From: Serendipita indica DSM 11827
Taxonomy: Eukaryota > Basidiomycota > Agaricomycetes > Sebacinales > Serendipitaceae
DNA: 64,000 nt
NCBI GenBank assembly: GCA_910890315.1
Contig: CAJVGD010000010.1
Location: forward strand, 124,001 to 188,000
Reading direction: 5' to 3'
Positions within the stretch are counted from its first letter, which is position 1, and each line of letters starts with the position of its first letter. Shown here in pieces: positions 12,001-25,377 of the stretch. The notes under the pieces were generated by a model. It was given only the letters and a program-made list of their open reading frames with translations. It was not told the DNA's origin and ran no database searches. The translations under genes were made by a program, and so were the position numbers.

Positions 12001-15000
12001 GTCGCTGGTCCGGCCAGACCACGTGGGAACATGGGCCCAGGAAGCATGCTATCTGTGAACCACAGGGAACCGGAGGGCAGCATAATTTGATCCAGCTTTG
12101 CTCGCTTGAGTTCACGGATGGAGATACCGCTCACGTGCGCGGCCGTATGCGCAATAGAGGGCATACTGTATGCATACAGCACTAGAGGATTCTCTAGCGA
12201 CTGTACCCGAGCCAAGTGTTTCAGTACTCCGGCAAAGTGATTGAAGATAAGATGGGAGAGCGCGGCAGGCATCCTAGCTTGCAGATGCATAGATTCATCG
12301 AGTTGCAAAATCGCTCGGGGATCGTCGAGGAGATGTTCGAGGTGGGGCCGAGCAAAAATTCCCGGATCGTCTCGGAGGACCTCCAGCAGAAGGTTTCGAG
12401 CACTGTTCGAGAGTTCCAGGTTGGATGACGTGGAGAGTTTTAAAACCACCGCAAGAAGAGCGGCAAGCTCTGGCACGAAGACCGGTTTCTTCTTATTGCC
12501 TCCTTGCCCCCCTCCGCTCGACTTTCGGCGTAACAGACCCTTGGTCGTCGAATCGTTGACCTCGATCAATGGTGCGGGACCCCCTTGCACGGTAAGGCGA
12601 TCCGAAGGTGCGACAGAAAGTGGAGCCATATCCTTCGCCGGATTGCGGTCGATAGACGTCTCATCCTTGTCCCAGCCAAGTTCTATCAGCCGTCTACGAA
12701 TATCAGATGGTAGGGTGGAAGCAAATTGAACCCGATCGACGGTATGCGATCTATCTGGAATAAAGTGTATCGATCCAATGTCGGTCGGCACAAAAGACAA
12801 GGGTTGGCGAGCCCCTTTAAATGGCCGGCGGTGTGAGCGGTCGGTGAGGATTGTCTGTGTCAGGATTTGATATCGCCAGCTGAATAATCTCGCAATTCTG
12901 TCAATAGCTTTTGCTTGAACGGACTCGGAGTCACTGTTAAGATGTTAATCACGGAAACAACAAACAAAACTGAACTTACGAGTTCAAATCTTGATAGATC
13001 GCTCTGGCCACGCTTGACTTCCTGCCTTTCTCGGCGCTTTGCATAATCAGATATGCGACCTAAGATTGTTGAGAAAAAGTGACGGCAACCGAAATCTCCT
13101 CACCGAACCAAGTGCGCTCGGGTCTGCGCCATCGAGGTGCTGACTCCAAAGGATTGGTCCGAGCTCAACGAAGTGCTCAGAGTGTAGAATTCCTGAAACA
13201 GCGACCAGAAGCTTGAATATGGCGAGAGCCGGACGATCCAGCGATGCGAGAAGTGTCAAGCTCCTTTCCAGCTCCGTCGATTTTCCAGGCACGCTCGGAT
13301 TTCTATCATCCTTTCCGATTCCATGGGGGTTCTAGGAATACCTTCAGCGAGACCACAGCGATATATTGCAGAGGTACCTTTGGAGTGACTGGTAGCTCGA
13401 GCCAGCATGCAGTATAGATTGCTCGGATACCACCAAGTGTCTCCTCCACCTCCGAAAATGTTTCTTCAGTGACGGGAGTCCAGCCACGAAGGGTGGACGG
13501 CGCCTCTCTAACACGAGTATTAGGAGATGATTCAACAGACTGAACCCACGTACCCTTCCTCGGCTGTTACAAGAGCAAATATCATAGCCCCGACGTGAGC
13601 ACTACATCCCCATGCTATAACTTTGGGAAGCCAGACCGCCCTATCCGTTGTTAACTAAGGGTCACCCTCAATAAAGTGCTCTTACGGCTTGAGAGATCGC
13701 GTATATAAGCGTATCTCGAACAACAACGAGACTATAAGGAGTCTCATGGAAAAAGGTCGAAGGATAGCCGCTTCCTGAAGCGCAAGGTTAGCAGGGTAGA
13801 GGCACGATCAACTCGTACCTTGGCATCAAGCAAGACAGCAACACGAGCCTCGAGCGCGAGAAGATAACTAACCACGTCTGAGGGTGTCGACGTAGAATCC
13901 TAATTCCTTCGCTCAGCCAGTTACAAGGAAAGAACACATCGGCGTACCGAAACTTCCCTCTGTAGACGTAGGTCGCGAACAAAGTAGATCATTTCGAGGA
14001 ACAAAACGCATTGACCTAATCTGGCAGTCCCCCATTTCGGCGGATCGCCATCTCGTCCCTTTCCTTTGGCACTACTCACTGCGCTGGATCCCGCGATTCC
14101 TGGCTCATTCATGAGTGCAATGCACATCATCTCGGCATCTGTCGTCCATAAAGCTGGGAAGATGCGGCCAATAGAAACCAGCGTTCGTAGATGGGTGGAC
14201 ACGGTTGATACGTTGTTGGACCGAGCACATTGGAAGAGAGGTGCGAAAAAGATGCGAGGGTAGTGATGGGAAAGATCCGCGAGCAATGCTTTGACGAGTG
14301 ATGGCGGACTTGCTGGAGAGCTAGATATGCGCTATTAATCAAGTCAGCAAAAGATGACCACCGCAAGATGAAGGCGTTACCTCGAATATTAATGGAATAA
14401 CTATACTGGCTGGGAATGCCGTACTGCTACCAGGCCAAGCCTTGCGCATGTTATTGACATTTTGGACCACGACTTTCCAGTCGGCTGTAACGATCTATAG
14501 CCGGTGAGTATTGACAGCGCGGAGACGACAGACCCACAATATCCCTTAGTGCAGCCTCAACGTGCGGCTTCCATCCTTGGGCGTCTGCGAGCCATTTCTC
14601 TACCAAGAGCTGCGCTCGATACGCCTCCGCCGGGATTCTCAGCATTTCCAAAGTCAATGTCACCGACTGTGCGTATAATAATCTGGAAATCGCTTGGAAA
14701 TCGTGCTTTTTCGCGTCTCCTTCATTCTGCGAGCCTTCTGGCATCGTATGATGCACATAGCCAATATCTTGCGCTAGTTCCACGATTTCGGGAAGAACAT
14801 GTTCTCTGAGGAGAGAAAAGATAGTCGAGCACGAATTCTGGAAATGCAGACTATTTTGTTGGGCTCCTTCGTCGGTGCATGTTTCTCGAATGAGGTGGAG
14901 GCTCATGCGTAGAATGCCAGAGATTTTCCTACATCGGGCAGCAATCCGAAGAGAAGACGTCGAGCTTCGACCAGCGAAAAAGTTTCGTATCCAGACATTC

Positions 15001-17402
15001 TAAAGGGGCACATTAGAGCACGCAGACGTCGCCTGGAGGAGCCATACCTCGAGTAGGTTGCCAATAAGCCAGAATTTGGCATCTTCCTCGCCCGTCTCGA
15101 TCAACTTGGTGAGGGCCTCGACGACGAGACACCCTCGCGCAATTTCGTTATCCGGGCCTGTGAAGCCTTGAACCGCATACTCGCCCTCGAGATCCTCTGC
15201 CTCGAGTGGAATATATCCAGCTCGATTCGACTCGAGGTTTTCGATTATACGGTCTAGGATACTTCTATCTCTATCTATATCACCGCGGAGACCGGATGAT
15301 GGGAGGATACTGTATAGCGCTTGAAGGAGGGATTGCAGCACCCTAGGATTGCGTGAAGGCGACCGAGTCGAATATGTTCGCCGGATATTATCGGGAGCGG
15401 CTCCAGCTTGCATTGCGTTGAGGCCGATGCCCAATCCCAATCCTCCAAGCTCGCGAGTCTGTGGCTTGGGAGACATGGTCACCGTCGGTTGCTCTTGGAG
15501 TAACTGCTCCAGCGTCAATAGTATGCGTTCCCTCATCTTGGCACCAATTCTGATGGAACCTTCACCCTTGGCCGCATAACAGCACCACATCCAGCGGCCG
15601 ACCTGATCCATCGGACCATAAGGCTTCCAACGCCTGACGACGAGCTCAAATGTTTCGAGCGCAATCCACCGGTCATTCTCCTCGGCCTTTCTCCGCTCCG
15701 ACTCGATGAGAGATCGAAACTCGTCGTCGGTCTTGCCGCGCGTTGCGGCCTTTGGCTGGCTCGATAAAACAAACGGCTGGAGCAGAGTCGATAAAACGAG
15801 TGAGTGGTGTGGGATGTGGGATGTGTTGGTTTGTGATTTAGACGAAATGGTGTTGGCGATGAGATGATGAAGCGAACGGAGCGCTTCGAAAGAGGTTGCT
15901 GAACTAGCTTGGGTTCCCTCGCTCTCTGAGACGCCGCTGACGCCCTCAGAGGCTGCCTTTCGTCCAACTCGTTTGAAAGCACCAACATTGGTGGAGCCCA
16001 AACCCATCACGGGGGCGAATCCTATCGCAGCAGGGTTTTGCAGAATGTCTATAGACTTGACCGTATCCGTGGCATGAGCACGATGGCCCTGTCCCAACCT
16101 AGCCGCCATGCAGATCCCATAGACATCTCTTGCAAACTGGGACTCGTTCTCCGCCTTGATGGCGTTGACGATAACCGCACTCGCCGTCGGGTCCTTTCTC
16201 GTCGCATTCGATGTACCCCCAAATACAGCCAAATTCCCAAAGCTGGTGCCCATAACAGCAACATTGGACCTCGCGCCGCTCATCGCTTGGTCGACCGCGT
16301 TTCGAAAGTTTGCTACTGCTTTTGCAGAGCGAGAGGCGTACATCGCACCAGTGTGAGTCGAGTCTGGGCCTATGTGACCCGATGAAAGAGAAAGAGAGGA
16401 CATGGCAGGGGATGCATGTGAGGTACTCGTGCCGTGACGAGTTGGTGGTGCAAGGTTATTCTCTGAAAGATGGGAGAGTGCGGACCCTGTACGGGGGATG
16501 GAAAACCCTGCTGCAGCGTTGTGAAGCGAGGTTGTTGAGATGGATGATGCGGCGGGTGTCACTTTGAGGGTGGTACCGTGACTGGTATTCGAATGTGAAT
16601 GCGTCTCTACTTGGATCGTAGGAGGAAGAGGAACCTCGGAGGGTGCAGGACTGGCCTCTGGCGTCTGTCGCACAGCGCTGCGGATTGTCGCCCATCTACG
16701 ACGTGAAGATGATTGTGGGATCGTGGTTTCCGTCACTGGTAACGGTGGGGGTGGAGGGACGGATGCATAGACGTTGCTTTCAGATTGACTAGGTCGAGGG
16801 ACTTCTTTGGTCTTTTGTGGTGCATCTGTATGAGCGGAATAGTCGTACTTGGAGGAGATAAGGTGGGGTCCTGTCGGAACTGGAGGGGTAGAGCCTTGAC
16901 CTGAAGGAGGTTCCAACGGCATGGATGACTTGCGTGGGGGAGCCCTGATTGCAGAGTTGGATGCAATTGGGTGCGCTAGAGACGAGGGTGGCGATAAACT
17001 GTTTTGTTCCCGACCTTTGTGAGGCACCATAGATGCGTAGGAGTGGTTGTTTCCGGTCTGAAAGGACGTAGTGCTGTGCGTGGGTGAAGTGTAAATTTCT
17101 CCAGTACTATTTTCAAAGTAGGGAACAAAGTCGCTATTGCTTCGAGCAGGCGTATTCACCATGCTGGCCTCATCTGGAACAGCCATCAGAAAGAGACTAG
17201 ATTTCTTTGGATGCTCACCTGTACGGGAGATTGAAGGTGGATGAGGTTCTGAAGAAGTCGCCGATCCCGTTGTGAAATTTCGGAGTGGGCGACGATTGAC
17301 GCGTCTGTTTGTGCTACGGGATAAGCCACTGCCCTGAGAGACATCCGATGTAGTTATAAAGCCGTCTTCAGTGGGCGAAAGAGGATGCTGCTCATTGTAC
17401 AC
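9063..17402 (-). CDS. Very large (about 2,400 aa) alpha-helical protein, unidentified
   Basis: Long open blocks on the minus strand (17402-15000, 14906-14451, 14286-13921, 13292-13047, 12800-11568, 11521-9413 and 9416-9063) are separated by gaps of intron size, so I read them as one gene. The first 380 residues are disordered (Ser/Pro-rich, with PPPPPLPV). The rest is Leu-rich and helical, suggestive of HEAT/armadillo repeats, with pieces such as WIALETFELVVRRWKPYG and MDQVGRWMWCCYAA. No kinase, GTPase or transmembrane signature is visible. The tail is VVRIFWGYEAFTGDD, then SALKKITAETKEL, ending LEGDD. A scaffold or channel-associated protein is possible; an UNC80-like C-terminus is a guess only. 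The start could be upstream if a small exon lies before 17402. It shares a 185-bp promoter gap with TIM50. Confidence 0.65.
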
Positions 17403-17587
17403 TCCAAAGCCATCTACTGAGCCAGTATTGACATGGGCGAGCGATGATTGCCTGGAATCTGTGCGTTGACGGGCTCCTGAGGTCGTCTAGACGGTGTTGA
17501 TCCACTCATGAATACTATTTGTTGGAAGAGGTCGAGACCAACCCTTCTGGCCTCCACCACCACCACTGGATTCCTCTGCTGGGCTCC
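17403..17587. promoter_or_regulatory. Bidirectional promoter between the giant gene and TIM50
   Basis: Only 185 bases separate the ATG of the minus-strand giant gene from the ATG of TIM50 on the plus strand. Both promoters must fit here or overlap the neighbouring 5' ends. No TATA box is obvious. Confidence 0.55.
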
Positions 17588-19462
17588 ATGGCATCACTGG
17601 CTCTGTTCACACTACGCTCGTCGTCGTCTTCTCTTCGTTCATTCCCACGACGCGCCCATGTGCTTGCTAACACTACCTCTTCGCACATTTTTCACCAACG
17701 ACGGCGGGGATTCGCTGTAAAGAACAGTCAAGAGAATCCAGACGGAAAAAATACACCTTCAACTGATACGTCAAGCCAGCCCTCGAACTCGTCACCATCG
17801 AGTGATGCAACTGACGCTCCCTTGCCGTCGACTCCCCGCGTACGACAAGCATTCGCCTCGCTAGACTTTGAACCCCAAGAAAAACTAGACGGCACATCAG
17901 ATTCGCCCTCGCTCATCACAGATGGCTCAACACCCTCGACCGGAGATGCACGACGCATGCGCACAGGAGCGAAAAGTGCAAAGAATAGCATGAGTAGTAT
18001 AGAACGACGGAAAAGGCGTCTGGCGTGGGCCGGCACCATCGGTTTCGTTGGGTTTTTGGTCGGCTCGTGGGTGTACAATGGATGGGACGACGATCCAAAG
18101 GTATTACACTCGTTTCATTCTTCTTTCTCTCGCTAAGCTATTTGTTATTGTATCATAGGCCGAGCCAGGAATCCGTGCATGGATAGCTCGTTCCAACAAA
18201 AACACACTCAAGATGCTCGACGTACGCCGCTTTCCCGCTTTTATGTGTCTAGAGCTGAATCACTGTCTATAGCTCTTTGAGAAACCGATTAGCGAAAAGC
18301 TGCTGCCCGACCATACGCCCGAGCAATCGCCCTACACTTTGGTCATCAGCATTGACGACCTGCTCATCTCCAGTGTGTGGGATGTGCGTACCTAGTGCAT
18401 TTCTCAAAGACTTTGACTCATGCTCACCTAGCGACAAAACGGCTGGCGAACAGCAAAGAGACCAGGCGCAGAGTACTTCCTCGGCTACCTTTCCCAATTC
18501 TACGAAATTGTCATCTTCACAACCCAGAATTGGTACACCGCCCTGCCCATCATGGAGCAAGTGGACCCATTCTCCTATTACGCGACCTATCAACTTTACC
18601 GAGAGGCTACGCGCACGTACAAGACTCACATTGTCAAAGATCTCAGCTACCTCAACCGCGACCTCTCCAAAGTTGTCGCCATTGACACCGTCGCTGATCG
18701 ATATGAGCTCCAACCGGATAATGCGATCATTGTGCCAAAGTGGAAACCTGGTAAACCTGGTACAGGAGACAATGCCGACGGCGACGCTGGATTGATCGGT
18801 CTCATTCCCTTTCTCGAGTGTACGTTGTCAACTAGCTCTCAAGACTTGCTACTAACATTGCCCAGCGCTCGTCATCTACCAAGTGCCCGACGTTCGCAAC
18901 GTTGTAAAGGAATACCACAACAAGGATATTCCAAAAGAGTACGCCAAGGTAACTTCTTCTCGACCACTCGTTCAAGCCTGACCCAAGAACAGATAGAGGC
19001 ACTCAACAAGGAGCGCTCGATCAAGAACTGGCAAGAAAGACAAAAAATGGGCTGGTCATTGGGTCGCGTTACCGGAACTGTTCGTCACAAACTTTGATGA
19101 TCGAAATGCACTTTAACGACACACCCACAGGCCAACCAGCCACCACGCACACTTCTCGAGGAGCAACGTGCTGCCGCACAGCGTGGCTACAAGCTAATGC
19201 AAGCAGAACTTGCACGCCAAAAACCAGAGCTCGACCGCCTGAGGAAAGCAGAACAAGAAGCTCAGATGAAGGCAAGGTCTCCTTTACTCGCGCGTCACCC
19301 ATGAAATCTAATGGGCTCCTAAAGGCTATGATGGAAGGCGGGATGCTGGGGGTGCTGAGCCACCAGTTTGGTCTTGCTGGTCGCCCAGGGGAACAGCCTC
19401 AGAATCCTCAGGGTTCTACGACACCTCCGGCTACATTGCCAACCCCACCAGCGTCAAAGTAG
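17588..19462 (+). CDS. TIM50: Mitochondrial import inner membrane translocase subunit Tim50
   Basis: Eight exons (17588-18100, 18159-18221, 18273-18383, 18432-18819, 18866-18948, 18993-19079, 19131-19271, 19325-19462) give 507 residues in frame. The N-terminus is an Arg/Ser-rich mitochondrial presequence (MASLALFTLRSSSSSLRSF). After a disordered matrix part comes one membrane helix (LAWAGTIGFVGFLVGSWVY). The intermembrane-space domain is of the NIF/CTD-phosphatase fold: YTLVISIDDLLISSVWD, then GAEYFLGYLSQFYEIVIFT and VVAIDTVADRY. The catalytic DxDxT of true phosphatases is degenerate (SIDDLLI), as is usual for Tim50, which acts as a presequence receptor of the TIM23 complex and not as a phosphatase. 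The C-terminal tail is charged and coiled-coil-like. The last intron is GC-AG (AAG|GCAAGG). I chose ATG 17588 because the residues before it do not look like a presequence. Confidence 0.92.
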
Positions 19463-19651
19463 ACGCCGCCCACGCCAACCCTCTCGGAGGGTATCTTCGA
19501 GTTGCACGTTGAGCTAGTATTTTTGTCGCGTATCACCTTCTAATCACCATTCACCGACTATACATTTGTGATTAACAGTAATCGGATACGCATGAGGTAG
19601 CGAGAATACACCATGAATGATCGGAGAAGAGTGTTACATTGGAGTGGCATG
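19463..19651. terminator. Shared 3' region of convergent TIM50 and LIM genes
   Basis: The stop codons of TIM50 (19462) and the LIM gene (19652) face each other across 189 bases, so both transcripts must end or overlap here. No sequence-level terminator can be assigned. Confidence 0.4.
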
Positions 19652-22600
19652 TTAGTCGAATTGGTTGACAAGAATGATTCCATAGCATTGATGGCAATAT
19701 GGTTTTTTCTCGTGTTCATAAAACTGCGGATCTTCAAAGGGTTTGCGACAGCGCTACGGGGAGGCGTGTCAATCCGAGATGACAGAAACAAAGAATGGAC
19801 AAACCTCGCAAGTGAAACAGCTCCAACACCATTTTCCACCCATCGCCTCAATGGCTTGGTCACCAGGGCGGATACTCTTCTTGCAGCGCTTGCATTTCGG
19901 CATACGAAGTCGGACGTGGCAAGCCTCACAATAAGCGTGACCCTTGTACACCGTGAATCCAACGTCATCTTCCTGATCCAAGACTATACACTAGTCAGCC
20001 TCCCGGCAACATTCTGATAGGTGCCCACATACTTTGAATCGTTCCGTTCTCGAGCATCTTTGTCCTTCGCTGTTGCTTCGGTGCAAGGAACGGATCTCCA
20101 CACTCTGCGCAGAAAAAGTGTTGTTCATGATAGGTGCGTTTGCCGAGCGCCTCGTCGTCGAGTGTGATAAAGTGCTCTTCCATGATGGGAGTTTTGCAAT
20201 GGTAGCACCGAGGAGCGAAAAGCTACGTTCATATTAACATATTTCCACGGCCTTAGACACTACCCACCTCGTGATAGTCCAGATGGCAGTACGGCCTATC
20301 ATCGTGCTCGTAGCTACTAACGTGCTCGAGGAACGTCTCGCACACAGTACATCTTCAAAAAGGTCAAAGACTGTACTGACACCAAAATATAAACGTACCT
20401 AAAGCACTCGGGATGCCACCGCGCATTCATGGCGCTCACAATTCTTCCCATGATATTCTTATCGCATTTTCCGCATCGAATAGAATTCTTCTTAATCTTC
20501 GGCGGCAGCGGTCGAGTCCTTGCCAACTGCCTTAGGCGCTCTCTCTCGTCCTCTTCCTCCTTGACACTCTTCTCGCGCTTGTGCAATTTCTTCTTCTTCT
20601 TTTCTTTGCCCTCAGGAGATTGTACGGGCGCGGAAGAAGTACTTGGTTCGTCGTCCGGACCGCTAAAGGAGAACACGGGCACATTGGGAGCGGGCGTAGA
20701 CTGCGAGCTTGGCTCGTCGATGGTGATTGTGATCGCTGGTGGACCATCATCATCGTCGGCGCCATCAATGTTGATGGAGGGGACCACCACAGCAGGAGGT
20801 GTCGGCACGGGACTCGACCCCGACCTTGCTCGGGCGTTTGGAACGGATCCAGCATCATGATGAGTGACACTAATCTGCGGTGCCGGCCCAGACATTGTGA
20901 TCGTCCTATTTGCGCTCCCACCATGTCCATCGTTGGTGTCATCCGAGTCGGAATCCGTATACGACGGTCGATACTGAGGGAAATCCTTGACGGTATTCAC
21001 ACCATCGTCAAGTGATCCTGATCTTACGCGAGAATTATGCCAGGATGTCGGTCGAGAAGAAGGCATAGGTCGTGCTCCGCCTCTCCGCATACCGTTTGGC
21101 GTGTTGACGAGGACAGCGCCGTCCATGGCGGATGAAGCGTGAACACTCTTGATAGGCTGCTGCGGAAGTGGGACGTCTTGTGAGCGATCCCGTTCATGGC
21201 CTGTATATATTGCAGGGGGAGCTTGCTCGACCGCTGCTTTTCGATCCCCTCCAATGACCACGCTCTTCGGCCTGGGTGGTTCATCGTCCAAATCAACCCG
21301 TTCCACCGCGCCCGTAGACATGCTCCTCCTTTTCTTCCTTCCACTCTCCGTTCTCTCGATGCCATCGATTGGCACGGGGTTTGTTGCCACTTGATGACCA
21401 GTTACGAGCGCCCATTTGGCCCAGTCTTTATCCTTCTTGACCTGCTTGACCAAGTCCTGACTCGCAAAGCGCAGTGCCATTGAGATTTGTGGTGATTCGC
21501 CGCTACCACCAGCACTGGCTGTTGTACGGGCGCTACCTGCACTCGCTGGTCTTTTCGGGGGCGCAGGGCTAGCACTCGTAGTTGCGGCAGGTCTAGTCGG
21601 CATCTCGTCTGCAGCAGGCTTCAACGGAACTTGATATCGCGGTGTCGTAAAGCTCGAGTGTGGCTGCTGTTTGGTCTTTTCCTCTGGTCGCTTCTTTTGG
21701 AGTACGCGTGGCTTTGGTGGATTCGCATCGATTGGAGTCTTGCTCTGGGAACTCGAAGCCTCGTTTCTCTCGGGAATAGAGACCGGAAGAGGTGTCGTTT
21801 GTGGCCGCGATGGTGGAGTTGGAGCAGTCGCGGGTACGCTCTGTGTTCTGGAATGATTCGAGGTCGACGCTGGTGTCCTGGCCTGATTAGACGCGGGAGT
21901 CGGGGCAGGCGCTGGCTTGGCGTCAGGTCCTTTTGGTTGCGTTTGAATATACCGAATCTGTTGCGGCTGTTGAGTTGCTGGTACAGAAGGTGGTGGCGCA
22001 GAGATAGAAGCCGTGGATACACTATGCGCAGAGGGAGATGGCTGAGATGGAACCACGGGATGGCCTGGCACTACACCCGTCGTCGGAGGCGTAGGAACAG
22101 GTCTCGCTTTCGCCACCTGGGATATTTGGGGGATCTGGGAAGCGGAAGCTCCATGGAGATTGAGAGGGATATTGGATCCGGACGGATTCACTGGGAGAGG
22201 TGGTCTTCTGGGCGCAGTAGTCGCGCTAGGTGCACTTGACGGCGGCATCACTGGAACAGTGCTTGAGGATGGTTGCATCGATGAGGGACTCGTCGATGGG
22301 AGTGACGAGAGGGGTGCTGCAGAGGGTGCTGTTGGAGGTGGTGACCTTACAGTTGACGGAGGTGTTGATGCCGGACCCTGACTCGACGCTTCCACTCGAC
22401 CGCCATTCGTCTGCTTCTCTTCAGTAGTGGTAGTCTTCCCCTCCCCATCCTCTCCCTTTTTTACATCAACCTTTTCCGCTTTCTCTGCAGGCGCACTATT
22501 TGACGGCTCTCCGCTGAAACTCGCACTGACCCGATGCTGCCCAAATACACTCTTCGGTCTGGATCCAATCGGACCTGCTCCACCAGCAGCAGCGGCCATC

Positions 22601-24454
22601 CGCTTCCACAGAGGTCGCTTATCCTCACTACCACTCGCACTCCCGCCAGTATCGTTCCTCGCCATCGCTCCGCCTTCTGAGATTGTACTCCTCGGAGCTC
22701 CTGTAGGCGGTGGGCTACTTGACGGCGCTGAGTACGGCGGATTCGTCGGTCCCGCAAATGAAAAGGTCGAGCGTGCGGACGCATAAGACGATGGAGCAGA
22801 AGTAGGAACCTCCTGAGAGGGTGTAGATGCGCGATTATCCGTTGCATTTGTGCTGGGTAATTGCGATGATGAGCTCGAGTTGACGTTGACATTCGCAGGG
22901 AAGGAGTTTGAAGTCGGTGTGGTTTGATTAGGAGACGAGGAAGGTGGGTGACTCGCCGTAGGCGAAGCTGGTAGCTGGAATGAAGAGCTTTGCATCAAAG
23001 ACGGCAATGTTGATCCTCTGTTCACCGGAGGCGGCGAAAAGGATGTACCAGGTGCAATAGTGATACCGCCAGCTCCCGGTGCCGCAGGTAGAGAGCGTTT
23101 GGTTGGACTCGTGCTCCCATTCGCACTTCCGATTGGTGTAGCAGGACTCGGCGTTCCTGAGCTCCCTACATTTTGCACCGCGAATGTTGAGAGTGTAGGC
23201 AGGGATTGCGTACTCTGGTGCTGAAAGGGTGAAGGCTGTCTTCCTTGGGTTTGTGATGGAATTGCAGGTGGAAGCGACGGTGAGGCAGGAAGTGCGCGTT
23301 TTGTTATTCCGCTACCAGACGGAGAGGTCCCGCTTCGCGTGGTAGGCGAAGTACTCTTTGGTGGCGGTGGAGGCGGAACGTCTTCCGTCGGGCTTACAGA
23401 GGGCATCGCCGCTTGCGTATACGATCCATAGGGACTCTGGCTTTGATTTTGAATCCCATTGATCAGACTCGCAACGTGACCGGTTGGAACGTACTGAGCC
23501 GAGTACTGACCCTGTTGATGGTAGGACCTCTGAGCCGGAGGGAGAGCATGTGCGTGGTGCGTAGGCTGCATCGTAGATACACCTTGCTGAGGTGGATAAC
23601 CCTGCATCACACTTTGCGACCAAGTCGAATTATCAAATGATCCACCTTGTGGCACATTTGCTGCTCCCATTGGATGGGCCGCATAAGCCTGTTGTTGTGG
23701 TTGTACTTGAGACGCCGCCCACATAGGATGTCCAACACCTCTTTGTTGCGCGTGTGATGTCATCCTTTGAGCCTTTTCATATAGAAGTCGCTTCGCTTCT
23801 TCAGCCGACGTTAATTCCGATGTGGGAAGCGTCGCAGACCGACGTGCCGTGTTCATTGCACTCATTCTCGCGCGTTCATATAGCGCACGCTTCGCCTCAT
23901 CTGCGGTCTGGTGTGGTTGGCTCGGAGGAACGGTGACTGGAGGTTGAGAAACGGGTTGTTGCTGGTGATAAGGGTACGCTGGCGAGGGATTCGGAAAGTA
24001 TCCAGTCTGCTGGTTGTTTACTGGTGGATTAAACTGTGGTGGAGACGCGTACACTGGGCTGGCTGGACCGGGAGCTGGTGCGCCTGGACTCGGGAGAGGC
24101 AATGGTCGGTTATTGGCTGTGGCAGCTGGATTCGTCGACAATGACATTGCATTCTGCATCCCATAGTATCCATTTGGCGGTCCAACGGGAGAGGCGGGTG
24201 GCTGCTGCTGGAGATATGCTTGATAATTTGTTGTCTGATTCCACCCGCTGCGTTTCTAATCATCAGCATCCGACGCGTAGACAGCTATAAGAGTGTAACC
24301 ATACGTACTAAACCGACTGTTGTGGGTTTTGCGCTTGCAACGTGTTTGGATCGACCGTGTTGGGCGGCGATGCGTACTGCATTGGCTGTCCATACGCCGT
24401 CTGATGAAGATTTGCGTATCCAGGCTGCGTTGGAGGCGCGTAGTAGCCACTCAT
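19652..24454 (-). CDS. Paxillin-like protein with three C-terminal LIM domains
   Basis: The first exon starts at 24454 (MSGYYAPPTQPGY). The second starts near 24255 (RSGWNQTTNYQAYLQQQ) and runs on as a 1,280-codon open block to about 20400. The N-terminal two thirds are Pro/Ser/Gln-rich and disordered, with two EAKR.LYE.A motifs at about residues 140-180. Zinc ligands then define three LIM domains. LIM1 has CGKCDKNI, WHPECFRCTVC and CHLDYHE. LIM2 has CYHCKTPI, YHEQHFFCAEC and AYCEACHV. LIM3 has CKRCKKSI, CWSCFTCERC and CHQCYGIILVNQFD. This is the layout of fungal Pxl1-type proteins, which work at the division site and with Rho GTPase signalling. The match to Pxl1 rests on architecture alone. 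A decayed copy of part of the disordered region lies at 50880-51340. Confidence 0.82.
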
Positions 24455-25377
24455 CGCGGCTGCTCCGAAGAGACGCGTGCCAAAAGGTCGGTGGTGGAAG
24501 AAACTAAACTTGGACCCGTTGACAACTGCGGCAAGAATAACCCCGAGCAAATTATCGACACTTTATTATCAATATCAAACATTTACATCATCTGGGATCA
24601 CAGTCCAACAGCACTGAGCGGTTCTTCATTTTCTGGAGCGCCGAAAGGACTACCCTGATGGAGATCGAAAACGTGTCTAGTGATCTTTCAACCATCAATA
24701 ATAACTATTGAATGTACAAGTGCTGGAAGGTGAGAACACAACTAGGCGCTCCGTTTCGTCTTGCTCCTGGCCACAGAAAGATATCTCTAATGCGACTGAC
24801 AGCTCTTCGGTATCACGACTGCACCAATGGCTGCCTTTCGGCTTGGACTGATTCAGCGCCGGACGAGTTCACTCAAAGTGGGTTCAGTGTGCTCTCACGC
24901 CACCAATACAGAGGACTGATGTCACCTGAAAGCAGCTCCGAACAGTGTCGAGGTGTCCCTTATCGTAACCATAAGAGGTGGCACGCGGTTCATCGACAAC
25001 AGTCGTCTTGCGGTCCTGAAACCTGCGGATAGTGTCCGAATGCAGAAGAACGCGAGCTAAAACACGCAAATCTAAACCTACAGCGTATAACATCTCTGAC
25101 CTGCGATAACTGACCCCCGCATGGCCCATGCGCAAGGCACAAACCCCAGCGTATTGCGGCCGATCAAATCCACTTGCACATTGGCACGCCGTCTCCTGCG
25201 ACATTTCCAAGAGTGCTGGCCTGCAGACCTTGGCATAGTGCTTCGGAAGGAAAACTTCAAGGCGTTTGCTTATATCATCATCGCACTCGTGAGAAGGGAG
25301 AATACAGAGGCAGCATTTGATGTCTGAAACTCGCATTTTGCAGGAGCTCTGGTGGGTGTCAGCACGGTCCCCCCTAT
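24455..25377. other. Intergenic, nothing recognised
   Basis: About 920 bases with no convincing coding frame. They hold the promoter of the LIM gene on the left side. I could not assign any repeat or RNA. Confidence 0.45.

Noticed and set aside
9834-12729. Plus-strand frames of 100-160 codons inside the giant gene
   Set aside because: They lie antisense to clearly longer minus-strand frames and have no recognisable content.
20429-24144. Many long plus-strand frames opposite the LIM gene
   Set aside because: They are antisense shadows of a Ser/Pro-rich coding strand, with Trp/Arg-rich translations and no motifs or splice structure.
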